From positions 1,171,001 to 1,235,000 of the forward strand of contig JAXHNP010000006.1 in the NCBI GenBank assembly GCA_034520365.1: a stretch of DNA of 64,000 bases. The letters are read 5' to 3'. Positions 16,598-23,928 of the stretch are shown in pieces. The notes beneath the pieces are model-generated. The model searched no databases and had not been told where the DNA came from. It saw only the letters and a program-made list of their open reading frames with translations. How positions within the stretch are numbered: position 1 is the first letter of the stretch; each line of letters opens with the position of its first letter. Source of the DNA: Desulfobacterales bacterium (GTDB lineage Bacteria; Desulfobacterota; Desulfobacteria; Desulfobacterales; Desulfosalsimonadaceae). The position numbers and the translations under genes were made by a program.

Positions 16598-16693
16598 TCA
16601 AAGACAGCCGTTGGCAGACCCGTTGATTTGAATCCACCACCACCAGCCACCGTTGTTGGAGATTTCTATTGTATGTATGCTCTTGGCTGTCAT
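16598..16693 (-). CDS. trpL: trp operon leader peptide
   Basis: A 31-codon reading frame, ATG to TGA, with four consecutive Trp codons (16634-16645, residues 17-20: GGWWWWIQ). It ends about 40 bases before a strong intrinsic terminator and 210 bases before trpE. Tandem Trp codons followed by a terminator and an alternative pairing region are the marks of ribosome-mediated attenuation: stalling for lack of charged tRNA-Trp would leave 16613-16621 free to pair with the terminator's 5' side. The SD is weak (GAGG about 14 bases upstream). Too short for routine gene calling. Confidence 0.85.
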   Translation of the reverse strand: MTAKSIHTIEISNNGGWWWWIQINGSANGCL

Positions 16694-16722
16694 TCTTTTA
16701 AATAATCCTCAATTATGTTTAG

Positions 16723-16752
16723 TGTGTAAAGAATACAGATATTATTTGTCAA
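16723..16752 (-). promoter_or_regulatory. Candidate trp operon promoter
   Basis: A perfect -35 TTGACA (16747-16752, minus strand) is followed after 18 bases by TACACA (16723-16728), a modest -10 match. It lies 30 bases upstream of the trpL start. No Trp-repressor-like palindrome was recognised. Confidence 0.5.
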
Positions 16753-16765
16753 GCAATTTTTTATT

Positions 16766-17482
16766 TCAAGCTGACCAGGCCAAATAAATGCCGTTTTCTG
16801 ATTTTGTCGCCTGTATAGGGTTTTCAAATTCTATGGTATGGCCTTCGGTGCGGTCAAAAACACCTGCCAGGATCCCGAGAAAGGCATCAGCGGGCGGGTC
16901 ATTGGACCACAAGGCAAATAAGCCGCCGGGTTTTAGAAATGATTTCAGACGCGCCATGCCGGAAGCGGTGTAAAGGTCGCCGTGGCTGGTGTTTAAAAGA
17001 TAATCCGGGGTATGATCGATATCCAGTAAAATGGCATCGAATTGATGGCCGGAGGTATCCGGATCAAACCCCGGCCCCCGGGCAAGGGCAAAAAAGTCGG
17101 CCTCATAATATATGCACCGCGGATCATTATTTAAAAAATCAGCGTTGGGTATGAGGCCCTGCCGGTGCCAGTCAATTACCGGGGCCAGCGCTTCAATGAC
17201 GATCATGCGCCTGACCTGCTCAAATTTAAGCGCTGCCGCAGCCGTGTAGCCAAGCCCCAGACCCCCGACAACGATATCCCATCCGCTGCCGCCTATCTTT
17301 TCCAGCCCGATCTCTGCCAGCGCCACCTCGGAGGCGTGAAAAAGACTCGACATCAGATATTCATCTCCGAGCTTGACCTCGTAAACTGTCTGTCCGTCCA
17401 GGGAAATTATTTGGCGTCTCCGGAGGATCAGCTCACCCATAGCCGTTTTTCGGTAATCCAGTTCTTCAAAAAGAGGGGGCAT
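16766..17482 (-). CDS. Spermidine synthase-like SAM-binding protein
   Basis: A 238-residue protein with a Rossmann SAM-binding motif VVGGLGLGYTAAAAL (about residues 70-84), an acidic residue ending strand 2 (IVIEAL) and DAILLDIDHTPDYLL (about 150-164), matching the aminopropyltransferase/SpeE-like fold. The N-terminus (ELDYRKTAMGELILRRR) is like that of uncharacterised spermidine-synthase-like proteins that lack the polyamine gate-keeping region. The substrate is unknown. It lies upstream of the trp leader on the same strand with its own presumed promoter. Confidence 0.7.
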   Translation of the reverse strand: MPPLFEELDYRKTAMGELILRRRQIISLDGQTVYEVKLGDEYLMSSLFHASEVALAEIGLEKIGGSGWDIVVGGLGLGYTAAAALKFEQVRRMIVIEALAPVIDWHRQGLIPNADFLNNDPRCIYYEADFFALARGPGFDPDTSGHQFDAILLDIDHTPDYLLNTSHGDLYTASGMARLKSFLKPGGLFALWSNDPPADAFLGILAGVFDRTEGHTIEFENPIQATKSENGIYLAWSA

Positions 17483-17607
17483 AAAAACCTGACCTGTTTC
17501 AGTCCTTCTTAATCCGTCTTAATCTTACTCTAACCATTCGTAAGAATGCTGAATTCCGGCGCAGCAATTACTTTAATTCAAAAGAGTGCCTGCACCTGAC
17601 AAACCCA

Positions 17608-17808
17608 TCAGGGTTTATAACTCAATATAATGTCATGTCCAATAAATTCAATTCGGGCCTGCCAGTCACTTGCCAGCCATTGAAAGATGGGTCTGTAAAA
17701 GAAGCAGATGTGCGTGAGGTCGTTTTTGTAATGCCAGTTTTTAAAGGCCTGGCGGTCGATCACAAGATATTTTTTGACAACGATTAAAATGCGAATAGTT
17801 TTAATCAA
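17608..17808 (-). pseudogene. C-terminal remnant of a class I methyltransferase
   Basis: About 53 codons (from KKYLVIDRQ to the stop at 17608) resemble the C-terminal end of small SAM methyltransferases in which a WHY-[RK]-X-DLTH-[VI]-CF pattern is followed by a Trp-Leu-Ala helix. The SAM-binding part is absent and upstream frames are closed. It is read as a decayed fragment, though it could be a small unrelated gene. Confidence 0.4.
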
Positions 17809-17815
17809 TACAAGG

Positions 17816-17835
17816 GAAAATCAAAATTGATTTTC
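17816..17835. promoter_or_regulatory. 20-bp palindrome upstream of the RiPP precursor (possible operator)
   Basis: Perfect 9-bp arms GAAAATCAA and TTGATTTTC separated by AA, centred about 46 bases before the precursor ATG. This size and place suit a dimeric regulator. No regulator gene is adjacent. Confidence 0.45.
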
Positions 17836-17871
17836 TCAATACACTAAGCCAAAAGTGAAGGGGAGGGAGAA

Positions 17872-18294
17872 ATGGACAAAAAGGATCTGAAAAAGCTCCT
17901 TGCCAGTGTGGGCATTGCCGGCTTGATCGGCATGGGTGGTATTTCTGTGCCCGGGGCGCATGCCGGCAGCGGCTGAGGGGCCAAAGAAGGTGCCGGCGGC
18001 ACCGAGCGCCATGAAAAACACACAGGCGGCAGCGGGTGAGGCGGTTCCCGAGGCGGCGCAGGTAGCGCAGAAGAGGAACAGCACAAACACCAGCAGATGG
18101 AGCAGCATGAGGCGGATCAGGAAAAGGCCGAAGAGAAGGCCAAAGAGGCTGTAGAAGAAGAGAAGAAGCGGTTGAGAAAAAATCCGGAAAAAGCGGGTGA
18201 GGCGGATAACATCAAACATGCAGGATGCATGATCCGAATCGGCCCCATCATTGGTTTCCGGGTATCTTTTTCTTTAAAATCGACCAACACCTAA
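17872..18294 (+). CDS. sbtA: Selenobiotic-type RiPP precursor (SbtA-like) with two selenocysteines
   Basis: A 140-residue product if TGA at 17974-17976 and 18037-18039 is read as selenocysteine (Sec35, Sec56). Residues 1-31 form a leader (MDKKDLKKLLAS..., hydrophobic Gly/Ile/Leu stretch, ending PGAHA). The core is Gly-rich with two repeats, GSGUGAKEGAGG and GSGUGGSRGGAG. Residues 66-110 are a Gln/Glu/Lys helical tail. The leader, the SG-U-G core and the adjacent radical SAM gene fit the predicted SbtA/SbtM selenium or thio(seleno)oxazole RiPP family. An SD (GGGGAGGGAG) precedes the ATG. The frame stays open for 85 codons after the second TGA with consistent composition, which argues against true stops. 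The Sec insertion genes must lie elsewhere. Confidence 0.8.
17989..18003 (+). promoter_or_regulatory. SECIS-like hairpin after the first in-frame TGA
   Basis: GGTGCC and GGCACC pair around a GGC loop. The loop starts 18 bases after the TGA and begins with G, both within the accepted pattern for bacterial SECIS elements (loop 16-37 bases from UGA, a G among the first two loop bases). Confidence 0.55.
18056..18068 (+). promoter_or_regulatory. SECIS-like hairpin after the second in-frame TGA
   Basis: GCGC pairs with GCGC around the loop AGGTA, 20 bases after the TGA, with G as the second loop base. An outer GTTCC/GGAAC pairing could extend it. It fits the same bacterial SECIS pattern as the first hairpin, though the short stem makes it weaker. 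Confidence 0.5.
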
Positions 18295-18298
18295 TTTA

Positions 18299-18340
18299 CC
18301 CCTAAATCCCCTCTTTTCCCGGGGGATTTAGGGAGTTTTT
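18299..18340 (+). terminator. Terminator-like hairpin between precursor and maturase
   Basis: CCCTAAATCCCC pairs with GGGGATTTAGGG, followed by TTTTT. It sits between the precursor stop and the maturase ATG, so it could cut transcription partly and give more precursor than enzyme. The sequence also resembles a common dispersed palindrome. Confidence 0.65.
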
Positions 18341-18359
18341 ATTTGGATGCGAAATACCC

Positions 18360-19928
18360 ATGCCGGAACTGTCTTTTGCAGGATGCCCCAGAGAAGCTTA
18401 TCCGGTTTGCCTTTATCTGGTACCGGAGCTTGAAAAACGGCTTGAAGACGGGCAAACCCTGTCCGGACTTCTGACAAATGAACCGAAAGCCTGCGGTCCT
18501 TACCCATTTTTGCCTGATCTGGCAAAAATTGAGGAGGCAAAATGGCGGCTGCATTCAACTCAGCCGTCTATGCCGGAGCATTTAGATAAGCGGCAGGTCA
18601 ACCCGGCGCTTGAGCTGATTCCGGTGGCGTGGTCGGGCCTCCCGGCTTTTATTTCGGATCGCACCCGCCCGCCCCATCCCGGCGCCACTTACGTACTGGT
18701 AATGATAAAGCCAGGCAAATCAAACGTTCAGGTTCGGGAGACCGATGCCAGGGATCTCCTGGCCCTTAAAATAATGGCCGAGGACATGGATTCCCGGTCA
18801 GCGGCGGCTGAAGGCGGCGTTTCGGTGGGTACCATTGACGAGCTCCTCTATTTTGCCGAAAAGCGCGGCCTGGTGCTCGCTCCGCCTTCACGCATCCGCC
18901 GTCCGCCGGATTTCCCCAAAGGCCGGATAACTGATCCCGACGTTTTTACATCCCCCACCTTCACCCTGCAGTGGCACGTCACGCAGGCCTGCGACTTAAA
19001 CTGCCGGCATTGCTACGATCGAAGTGACCGAAGTGACATGACCCTGACCCAGGCCCTGGCGGTATTGGATGACCTCTATGATTTTTGCACAACGCATAAT
19101 GTGTTCGGACAGGTTTCCTTTACCGGCGGCAATCCATTGCTTTATCCGCATTTTGACCGGCTTTACGGCGAAGCGGCAGACCGGGGGTTTATGACCGCCG
19201 TCCTCGGCAATCCCATGCCGCGGGCGAGAATTGAAAGCCTGATGAATATTCAGAAACTTGAATTTTACCAGGTCAGCCTCGAGGGGACAACAGCGCACAA
19301 CGACTATATACGGGGAAACGGCCATTTTGACGGGACACTGAAGTTTCTGGCAGAACTGGGGGCTCTCGGTGTCTACCGCATGGTGATGCTGACGCTTACC
19401 CGGGATAACATGGCCCAGGTGCTTGAGCTTGCCGATCATTTAAAGGATCGGACTGAGCTTTTCACATTCAACCGGCTCGCTCCCGTGGGGCAGGGCGCAC
19501 AGTTGGCTGCCGTGGATCCGGCGGATTTCCCCGAATTTCTGAAAAGCTATTATTCAGTCGCCCAAACCCATCCATTCATGTCCTTAAAGGACAACCTCTT
19601 TAACCTGCTTTGCTGGCAGCAGGGAAAGCAGGTCGGCGGGGGCTGTACGGGCCACGGATGTGGCGCGGCATTCAACTTCGTCTCCCTTCTGCCGGACGGC
19701 GAAGTCCACGCCTGCCGAAAGCTGCCCTCGCTTATCGGCAATATCTATGAAAAGCCCTTAAACGACATCTATCACGGGGATTTCGCCCGCCGCTATCGCG
19801 CCGGTTCGAGCGCCTGCAAAGACTGTGAAATCCGGCCGGTCTGCGGCGCCTGCCTGGCGGTGGGCTATGGCTTTGGCAACGATATTTTCAATGACCCGGA
19901 TCCCTACTGCTTCCGCTTGTATGCGTGA
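18360..19928 (+). CDS. sbtM: SbtM-like radical SAM peptide maturase
   Basis: A 522-residue radical SAM protein. An N-terminal domain of about 200 residues (probably leader-binding or accessory) precedes the [4Fe-4S] motif C211-X3-C215-X2-C218 (ACDLNCRHCYD), then SFTGGNPLLYP and a TIM-barrel. The C-terminus is SPASM-like, with cysteines at GGGCTGHGCG, HACRKLP and CKDCEIRPVCGAC for auxiliary clusters. It resembles the predicted SbtM maturases paired with selenocysteine-containing SbtA precursors and would modify the SG-U-G core. The start has only a weak SD (GGATG). No transporter or protease is adjacent, so export and leader removal are unassigned. Confidence 0.85.
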   Translation: MPELSFAGCPREAYPVCLYLVPELEKRLEDGQTLSGLLTNEPKACGPYPFLPDLAKIEEAKWRLHSTQPSMPEHLDKRQVNPALELIPVAWSGLPAFISDRTRPPHPGATYVLVMIKPGKSNVQVRETDARDLLALKIMAEDMDSRSAAAEGGVSVGTIDELLYFAEKRGLVLAPPSRIRRPPDFPKGRITDPDVFTSPTFTLQWHVTQACDLNCRHCYDRSDRSDMTLTQALAVLDDLYDFCTTHNVFGQVSFTGGNPLLYPHFDRLYGEAADRGFMTAVLGNPMPRARIESLMNIQKLEFYQVSLEGTTAHNDYIRGNGHFDGTLKFLAELGALGVYRMVMLTLTRDNMAQVLELADHLKDRTELFTFNRLAPVGQGAQLAAVDPADFPEFLKSYYSVAQTHPFMSLKDNLFNLLCWQQGKQVGGGCTGHGCGAAFNFVSLLPDGEVHACRKLPSLIGNIYEKPLNDIYHGDFARRYRAGSSACKDCEIRPVCGACLAVGYGFGNDIFNDPDPYCFRLYA

Positions 19929-19963
19929 AAAATCCTCCTGATCCTCATTTGGTGTCTAATTGT

Positions 19964-20434
19964 TTATTTATCCCGTACGATCAAAATATAATAGGGGAAT
20001 CGATCCGGCCCTTCAACAAAGGCTACCTTTTTTTTCATGGGATTCATTTTAGCCACATATACATCCCCGCTTTTCTGCTGATAACTGCTTAACGTCAGGT
20101 ATTCGCCCCTTTTGATATCAAACGCGGAGAACGGAAACGGATCGCCAAGGCTTTCCAGTTCAGACTTAGTCGGCAGGCGCCAGTCAGTATGCCCCCCAAG
20201 ATTTGATTTTTCCGCATAGGTCCACGCATGGGACAGGTCTTTTTTAAGGGTGGACGCCTCTTTGGACCACATCAGATCCGTTCCATTGTCAGTGACCGTG
20301 CCGTCGCCGTTATCAACAAATCTGTCAGCCGCCCATCCCGAGCCGGCCAGACAAAAAACCGCTGCCGCTACAAGGAGCAATGTAAAAAATCGACGTATGC
20401 CGGAACGGTTTGCATGGCGGGGCTGAATTCGCAT
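19964..20434 (-). CDS. Exported DUF1566 (Lcl-like) domain protein
   Basis: A 156-residue protein with a signal peptide (basic start, hydrophobic 20-36, AXA-type end GWAA). The mature part has the DUF1566 signature: FVDNGDGTVTDNGTDLMWS, then WTYAEKSNLGGHTDWRLPTKSELESL. This domain is common in secreted Desulfobacterota proteins; its role is unknown. The start at 20434 has GAGGAGG seven bases upstream. It converges on the RiPP maturase gene. Confidence 0.8.
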   Translation of the reverse strand: MRIQPRHANRSGIRRFFTLLLVAAAVFCLAGSGWAADRFVDNGDGTVTDNGTDLMWSKEASTLKKDLSHAWTYAEKSNLGGHTDWRLPTKSELESLGDPFPFSAFDIKRGEYLTLSSYQQKSGDVYVAKMNPMKKKVAFVEGPDRFPYYILIVRDK

Positions 20435-20536
20435 TTTTATACCTCCTCTCAATTGTTGAACCGTTTGCTTAATGCGCTTATTGCCTATTTTATAGCTTAA
20501 GTTTCAGAAGCAAAATAATATAAAACTCCCTGTCTG

Positions 20537-21316
20537 CTACCTATTCCTCCATTCTACATTGGGTTTCTTTTCCAGAAACGCCTTGATGCCGATTTGCGCA
20601 TCTTCCGCCAGGTTGTTTAATGCGATGGTGTGCTTGGCAAAATGAAGCGCTTTGTCATCTGTCTGGTCCATCTGGGTGTAAAAGCCCTGTTTGCCGAAAC
20701 TCAGCGCAAAGCGGCTTGCTTCGCTGATTTTTTGGGCCAGCGCATCCGTTTCTGCGGTCAAGTCTTCCAATGGCACCACCCGATTGACCAGGCCGAGTTC
20801 CTTAGCCTCCTGCGCCGGAAATTCACGGCCGGTCAAAAGCATTTCCATGGCCATTTTGCGGCCAATGGCCCTTGAGATGGCAACCATCGGGGTGGTGCAG
20901 AAAAGGCCGATTTTAACTCCGGGTGTGGAAAACCGGGCATCTTCGCTCGCCACCACCAGATCGCACCAGGCCGCCAGCTGGCATCCGGCAGCCGTGGCAA
21001 TGCCCTGGACTTGAGCAATCACCGGCTGCGGGATTTCATGGATGAGCTGCATCATTTTGGTGCACTGATCAAAAATGGTCTTATACTCTTTCACGCCTGA
21101 ATCCACCATTTCGGATAAGTTGTGCCCGGCACAGAAATGCTTGCCCGCCGCCCGGATGATGACGACCTTCACCGATTCGTCTGCTGCCACATTTGACAAG
21201 GCATCAATCATCTCTTCGATCAGGTTTTTGGACAGGGCGTTTATGGTTTTCGGGCTGTTTAAGGTAAGCACGCCGATCGGTCCCTGGGTTTCAAAAAGGA
21301 TTTCCTGATAGGTCAT
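20537..21316 (-). CDS. Enoyl-CoA hydratase/isomerase family protein
   Basis: A 259-residue crotonase-fold protein. The oxyanion-hole loops are HFCAGHNLSEM (about residues 59-69) and QGIATAAGCQLA (about 103-115). The first catalytic Glu position near GXELA is replaced (GCQLAAW), so a standard hydratase mechanism is doubtful. It resembles ECHDC3-like members. It stands alone between unrelated genes and the substrate is unknown. Confidence 0.8.
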   Translation of the reverse strand: MTYQEILFETQGPIGVLTLNSPKTINALSKNLIEEMIDALSNVAADESVKVVIIRAAGKHFCAGHNLSEMVDSGVKEYKTIFDQCTKMMQLIHEIPQPVIAQVQGIATAAGCQLAAWCDLVVASEDARFSTPGVKIGLFCTTPMVAISRAIGRKMAMEMLLTGREFPAQEAKELGLVNRVVPLEDLTAETDALAQKISEASRFALSFGKQGFYTQMDQTDDKALHFAKHTIALNNLAEDAQIGIKAFLEKKPNVEWRNR

Positions 21317-21409
21317 TTTTTCTCTCCATGCTGTTTATGCGGTATTTGTAAACATTATTTTACAATAGCACCGAAGGCCCTGCCGTGGCAAACCTAAACA
21401 AAAAATTAA

Positions 21410-22030
21410 GCATACGACGAGATCCTGATTATTCATTGCTCCAGTGAATTGAGCGATAACTATAAAAATGCGCTCAAGGTACAGGAGGAGTTCCAGAATC
21501 ACCAGTGCCGGGTGGAGATCATAGATTCCCGTTCATGCAGCATGGGCTACGGGCTGGCCGTGGTTGAGGCGGCCAAGGCGTTTAAAAAGGGGATGGAATT
21601 CGGCAGCGTGGTCTACGAGGTCAACCGCATGCTGAGGCAGACCACTTCCTACCTCACCATTCCCACGCTCAAATACCTGCGGAAAAGAAAAAAAATCGGC
21701 GGATTTAAATCCATGCTCGGCCTGACATTAGGAGCCAAGCCGGTTCTGGGGCTTGAGGATGGCAGGCTTGAGGTAAAGACGAAGCTCTTCGGCAAACAGC
21801 CCAACATGATTTTGTCCATGCTTGATATGATCAAGACGGATATCGGCAAAAAGCCCATTACGCTGGCCATTGTGCACGGACGGGACAAGAGCGTGGTCAA
21901 AAGCCTGAAAGAGGTTTTTCAGCACAATTTTAACTGCCGGGAGATCCATCAGGCCTATTTCGGCCCGTCAATTACCATCAACGCCGGCCCGGATGCCATC
22001 GGCGTGATGTACACGAAATACGACAGGTAA
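21410..22030 (+). pseudogene. 5'-truncated DegV family gene
   Basis: The reading opens just after a TAA at 21407-21409 and runs to 22030. It matches the DegV fatty-acid-binding fold from about its first third: ILIIHCSSELSDNYKNA, then IIDSRSCSMGYG (residues contacting the fatty acid), and a C-terminal domain with LGAKPVLGLEDG and AIVHGRD. About 80 N-terminal residues including the first beta-strand (usually VTDSTADL) are missing and no SD precedes the first usable start. It is read as a remnant; a short functional protein from TTG 21449 cannot be excluded. Confidence 0.65.
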
Positions 22031-22065
22031 CCGGCTGATCCCTTCTTCCCCCGGGAGAAGGTCAT

Positions 22066-22590
22066 CTATCCCGAAAGCGCCGCCACCAGTTCCCGGCAGA
22101 AATCCGGAATATCGGCTACCACGCGGCCCCACACCAGATTGTCCTCCCGAAAGGCGGATGCATCCACCCACGTGGCGCCGGCGTTTTCCATGTCATCCTT
22201 GATACCGACGCTGCCGGTGGCCTGTTTGCCTTTGCAGATGCCGGCGCTCGCCGCCACCCAGCCGGCATGACAGATAAAGCCCAGGATTTTTCCCTCATTG
22301 TTCATGGCCCGGATCAGCTTTAAGATATTCGGATCCCGCCGCAGCTTGTCCGGCGCCCAGCCGCCCGGCACGATCAGCGCATCAAATTCGTCAGCCGTAA
22401 CCCCTTTTGCATCCGCATCGCTGGTGGCCTCTAATCCGCCGCTTTTGCTGGGATAGGTCTCGCCCGCCCGGGTGCCAATGACTTTAACGCTCGCCCCTTC
22501 TTCCTTCATTCGCATATAGGGCACCCAGAATTCCAGGTCCTCGAATCCGGGGCCCACGAAAATGCCGATGGTCTTGTCTTTAAGCCGCAT
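22066..22590 (-). CDS. DJ-1/PfpI family protein
   Basis: A 174-residue protein of the PfpI/DJ-1 superfamily. The nucleophilic cysteine is in GFICHAGW and the acidic partner lies in GFEDLEF near the N-terminus. Members act as deglycases, glyoxalases or general stress proteins; the exact activity is open. The start at 22590 is set by AAGGAGG. It follows the PPDK-like gene in the aldehyde oxidoreductase operon, so a role in reactive aldehyde or dicarbonyl defence would fit. Confidence 0.82.
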   Translation of the reverse strand: MRLKDKTIGIFVGPGFEDLEFWVPYMRMKEEGASVKVIGTRAGETYPSKSGGLEATSDADAKGVTADEFDALIVPGGWAPDKLRRDPNILKLIRAMNNEGKILGFICHAGWVAASAGICKGKQATGSVGIKDDMENAGATWVDASAFREDNLVWGRVVADIPDFCRELVAALSG

Positions 22591-22651
22591 TGCCGCCTCC
22601 TTACGACCCTCTTTTAAAAAATAAACCCAACATCCTTGCCTGCTGAAGCCC

Positions 22652-23884
22652 TTACATGCGATAAATCGTGGGTTTCTCATCCATGTCGATATCAATGCAG
22701 ATCATATCGCCGGTTTTAAAGCCCAGGCGATTGAACTCTTTTACGATCTGATCCTGTTTTTCAGATTTCCAGTACACGAACCACACGGGGTTTCGCACGG
22801 AGTCGATCCCGTAAGCATCGTGCGTGCAGAGTTTCAGGTGCATCCGGTCCTTGGCGATAATGGTATCGGCTTCGGAGAGAAAATAGTCGATTTTGTACTG
22901 ATTCTCATAGAGCGCTTCGCTCAATTGTTTCTGGAGTTCGGGCATATCATCCAGATAATGGTTGGCGATTTGGAAAAGATCGTTGGGGATTTTGATGGAA
23001 AGCCCCAGGACGGCGAATCTCTCATGTTTCAGCGCAAATTCCGTCAGTTCGGCCTCGTAGTCTGAAATGACCTTCAGGACGTCCTCTATGCTGCGCTGCC
23101 CGCCGCCCCATCCGTGAAGCAAATCTTCGCACCGGTCAATGATTTCCAGATAAAAAGATTTATGATCCATGACATAGATGATCCGCTCCCGGTAGTTTCT
23201 TCGCTTGCGGATTCGGCGGATGCCGTCCAGTCTCAGGCTCCGCCGGCTGATGTTTTCATCCAGAAGCTCTACCTTTGAGATGTCTTTTGCCTGGACCACA
23301 TAAATGTCGCTTCGGGAAACGATGAATTCAATCTCGCACGGAAAGCCGAGCCGTTCCTGAATGTCCTCCGAGAGCTGGAGCAGTTTCATGTCATGGGGGG
23401 TCTCGGTGATATAGGATTCGGAATAAATTTTATGGGCGTACTCGTTTGTATACCCGAATTCCCAGCGCGGTCCCATCTTTTTGGCCATAACCTTTGTGCC
23501 CTCGATAAAGGGCATGATAATGACCCCCATGTCATTGGGATCGATGTCAGGAGAGTTATTGAATTTCTGCTGCCGCTTGATTTGAAGCTTTTTTGTGGTA
23601 TTGGCAAGCTCGATGATCCGCTTCCGCGCGTACTTGATGCCCGGGATGTCCGCGTTGATTTCAATAGAGTCGAATGTACCGCTTTTAAAAAAGGATTCAA
23701 GCGGGTGGGCGCTTCTGACGATAACCTTGAAGCCTTGTGCGCTGTTTCTGAAAAATTCATCCAGGCGGCCAAAGTTTTCATTCTTGAAATCCTCGGCCGT
23801 CAGATAGACATAATCCGGAACATCAAACCCCTCTTTTTTTAATACTTCCAAAAGCCTGATTTTCTCAGGCAAAGACTGATCCAT
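22652..23884 (-). CDS. PEP/pyruvate-binding (PPDK-N-like) domain protein
   Basis: A 410-residue protein. Residues 1-210 resemble the ATP-grasp nucleotide-binding domain of pyruvate phosphate dikinase/PEP synthase: VIVRSAHPLE near 54-63, SGTFDS near 68-73, MPFIEGTKVMAKK and the terminal YVVQAKDIS. The phosphohistidine and PEP-binding domains are absent, and residues 220-410 match nothing I recognise. It may be a phosphotransferase working on an unknown acceptor. It lies 44 bases after the aldehyde oxidoreductase gene on the same strand with an SD AAGGAAT, so it is probably co-transcribed. Confidence 0.65.
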   Translation of the reverse strand: MDQSLPEKIRLLEVLKKEGFDVPDYVYLTAEDFKNENFGRLDEFFRNSAQGFKVIVRSAHPLESFFKSGTFDSIEINADIPGIKYARKRIIELANTTKKLQIKRQQKFNNSPDIDPNDMGVIIMPFIEGTKVMAKKMGPRWEFGYTNEYAHKIYSESYITETPHDMKLLQLSEDIQERLGFPCEIEFIVSRSDIYVVQAKDISKVELLDENISRRSLRLDGIRRIRKRRNYRERIIYVMDHKSFYLEIIDRCEDLLHGWGGGQRSIEDVLKVISDYEAELTEFALKHERFAVLGLSIKIPNDLFQIANHYLDDMPELQKQLSEALYENQYKIDYFLSEADTIIAKDRMHLKLCTHDAYGIDSVRNPVWFVYWKSEKQDQIVKEFNRLGFKTGDMICIDIDMDEKPTIYRM

Positions 23885-23928
23885 TGGTATTCCTTATAGC
23901 TCCTGCTTTAAAACGGAATCCGATTCCA

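Larger units (their letters stand above)
17483..17871. other. Intergenic region upstream of the RiPP precursor
   Basis: Holds a hexamer tract (17504-17534), a methyltransferase remnant on the minus strand (17608-17808) and a 20-bp palindrome (17816-17835). A TTGACA at 17774-17779 could be a -35 for the precursor gene, but no good -10 follows at standard spacing. Nothing else was recognised. Confidence 0.6.

Noticed and set aside
17872..17976. A 34-residue peptide ending at the first TGA
   Set aside because: The frame continues past two TGA codons with the same SG-TGA-G context, hairpins downstream and a matching maturase next door, so recoding explains it better.
17936..18154. An alternative frame open across the precursor core
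   Set aside because: It lacks a ribosome binding site, and its composition is what a GC-rich shifted frame of the precursor gives.
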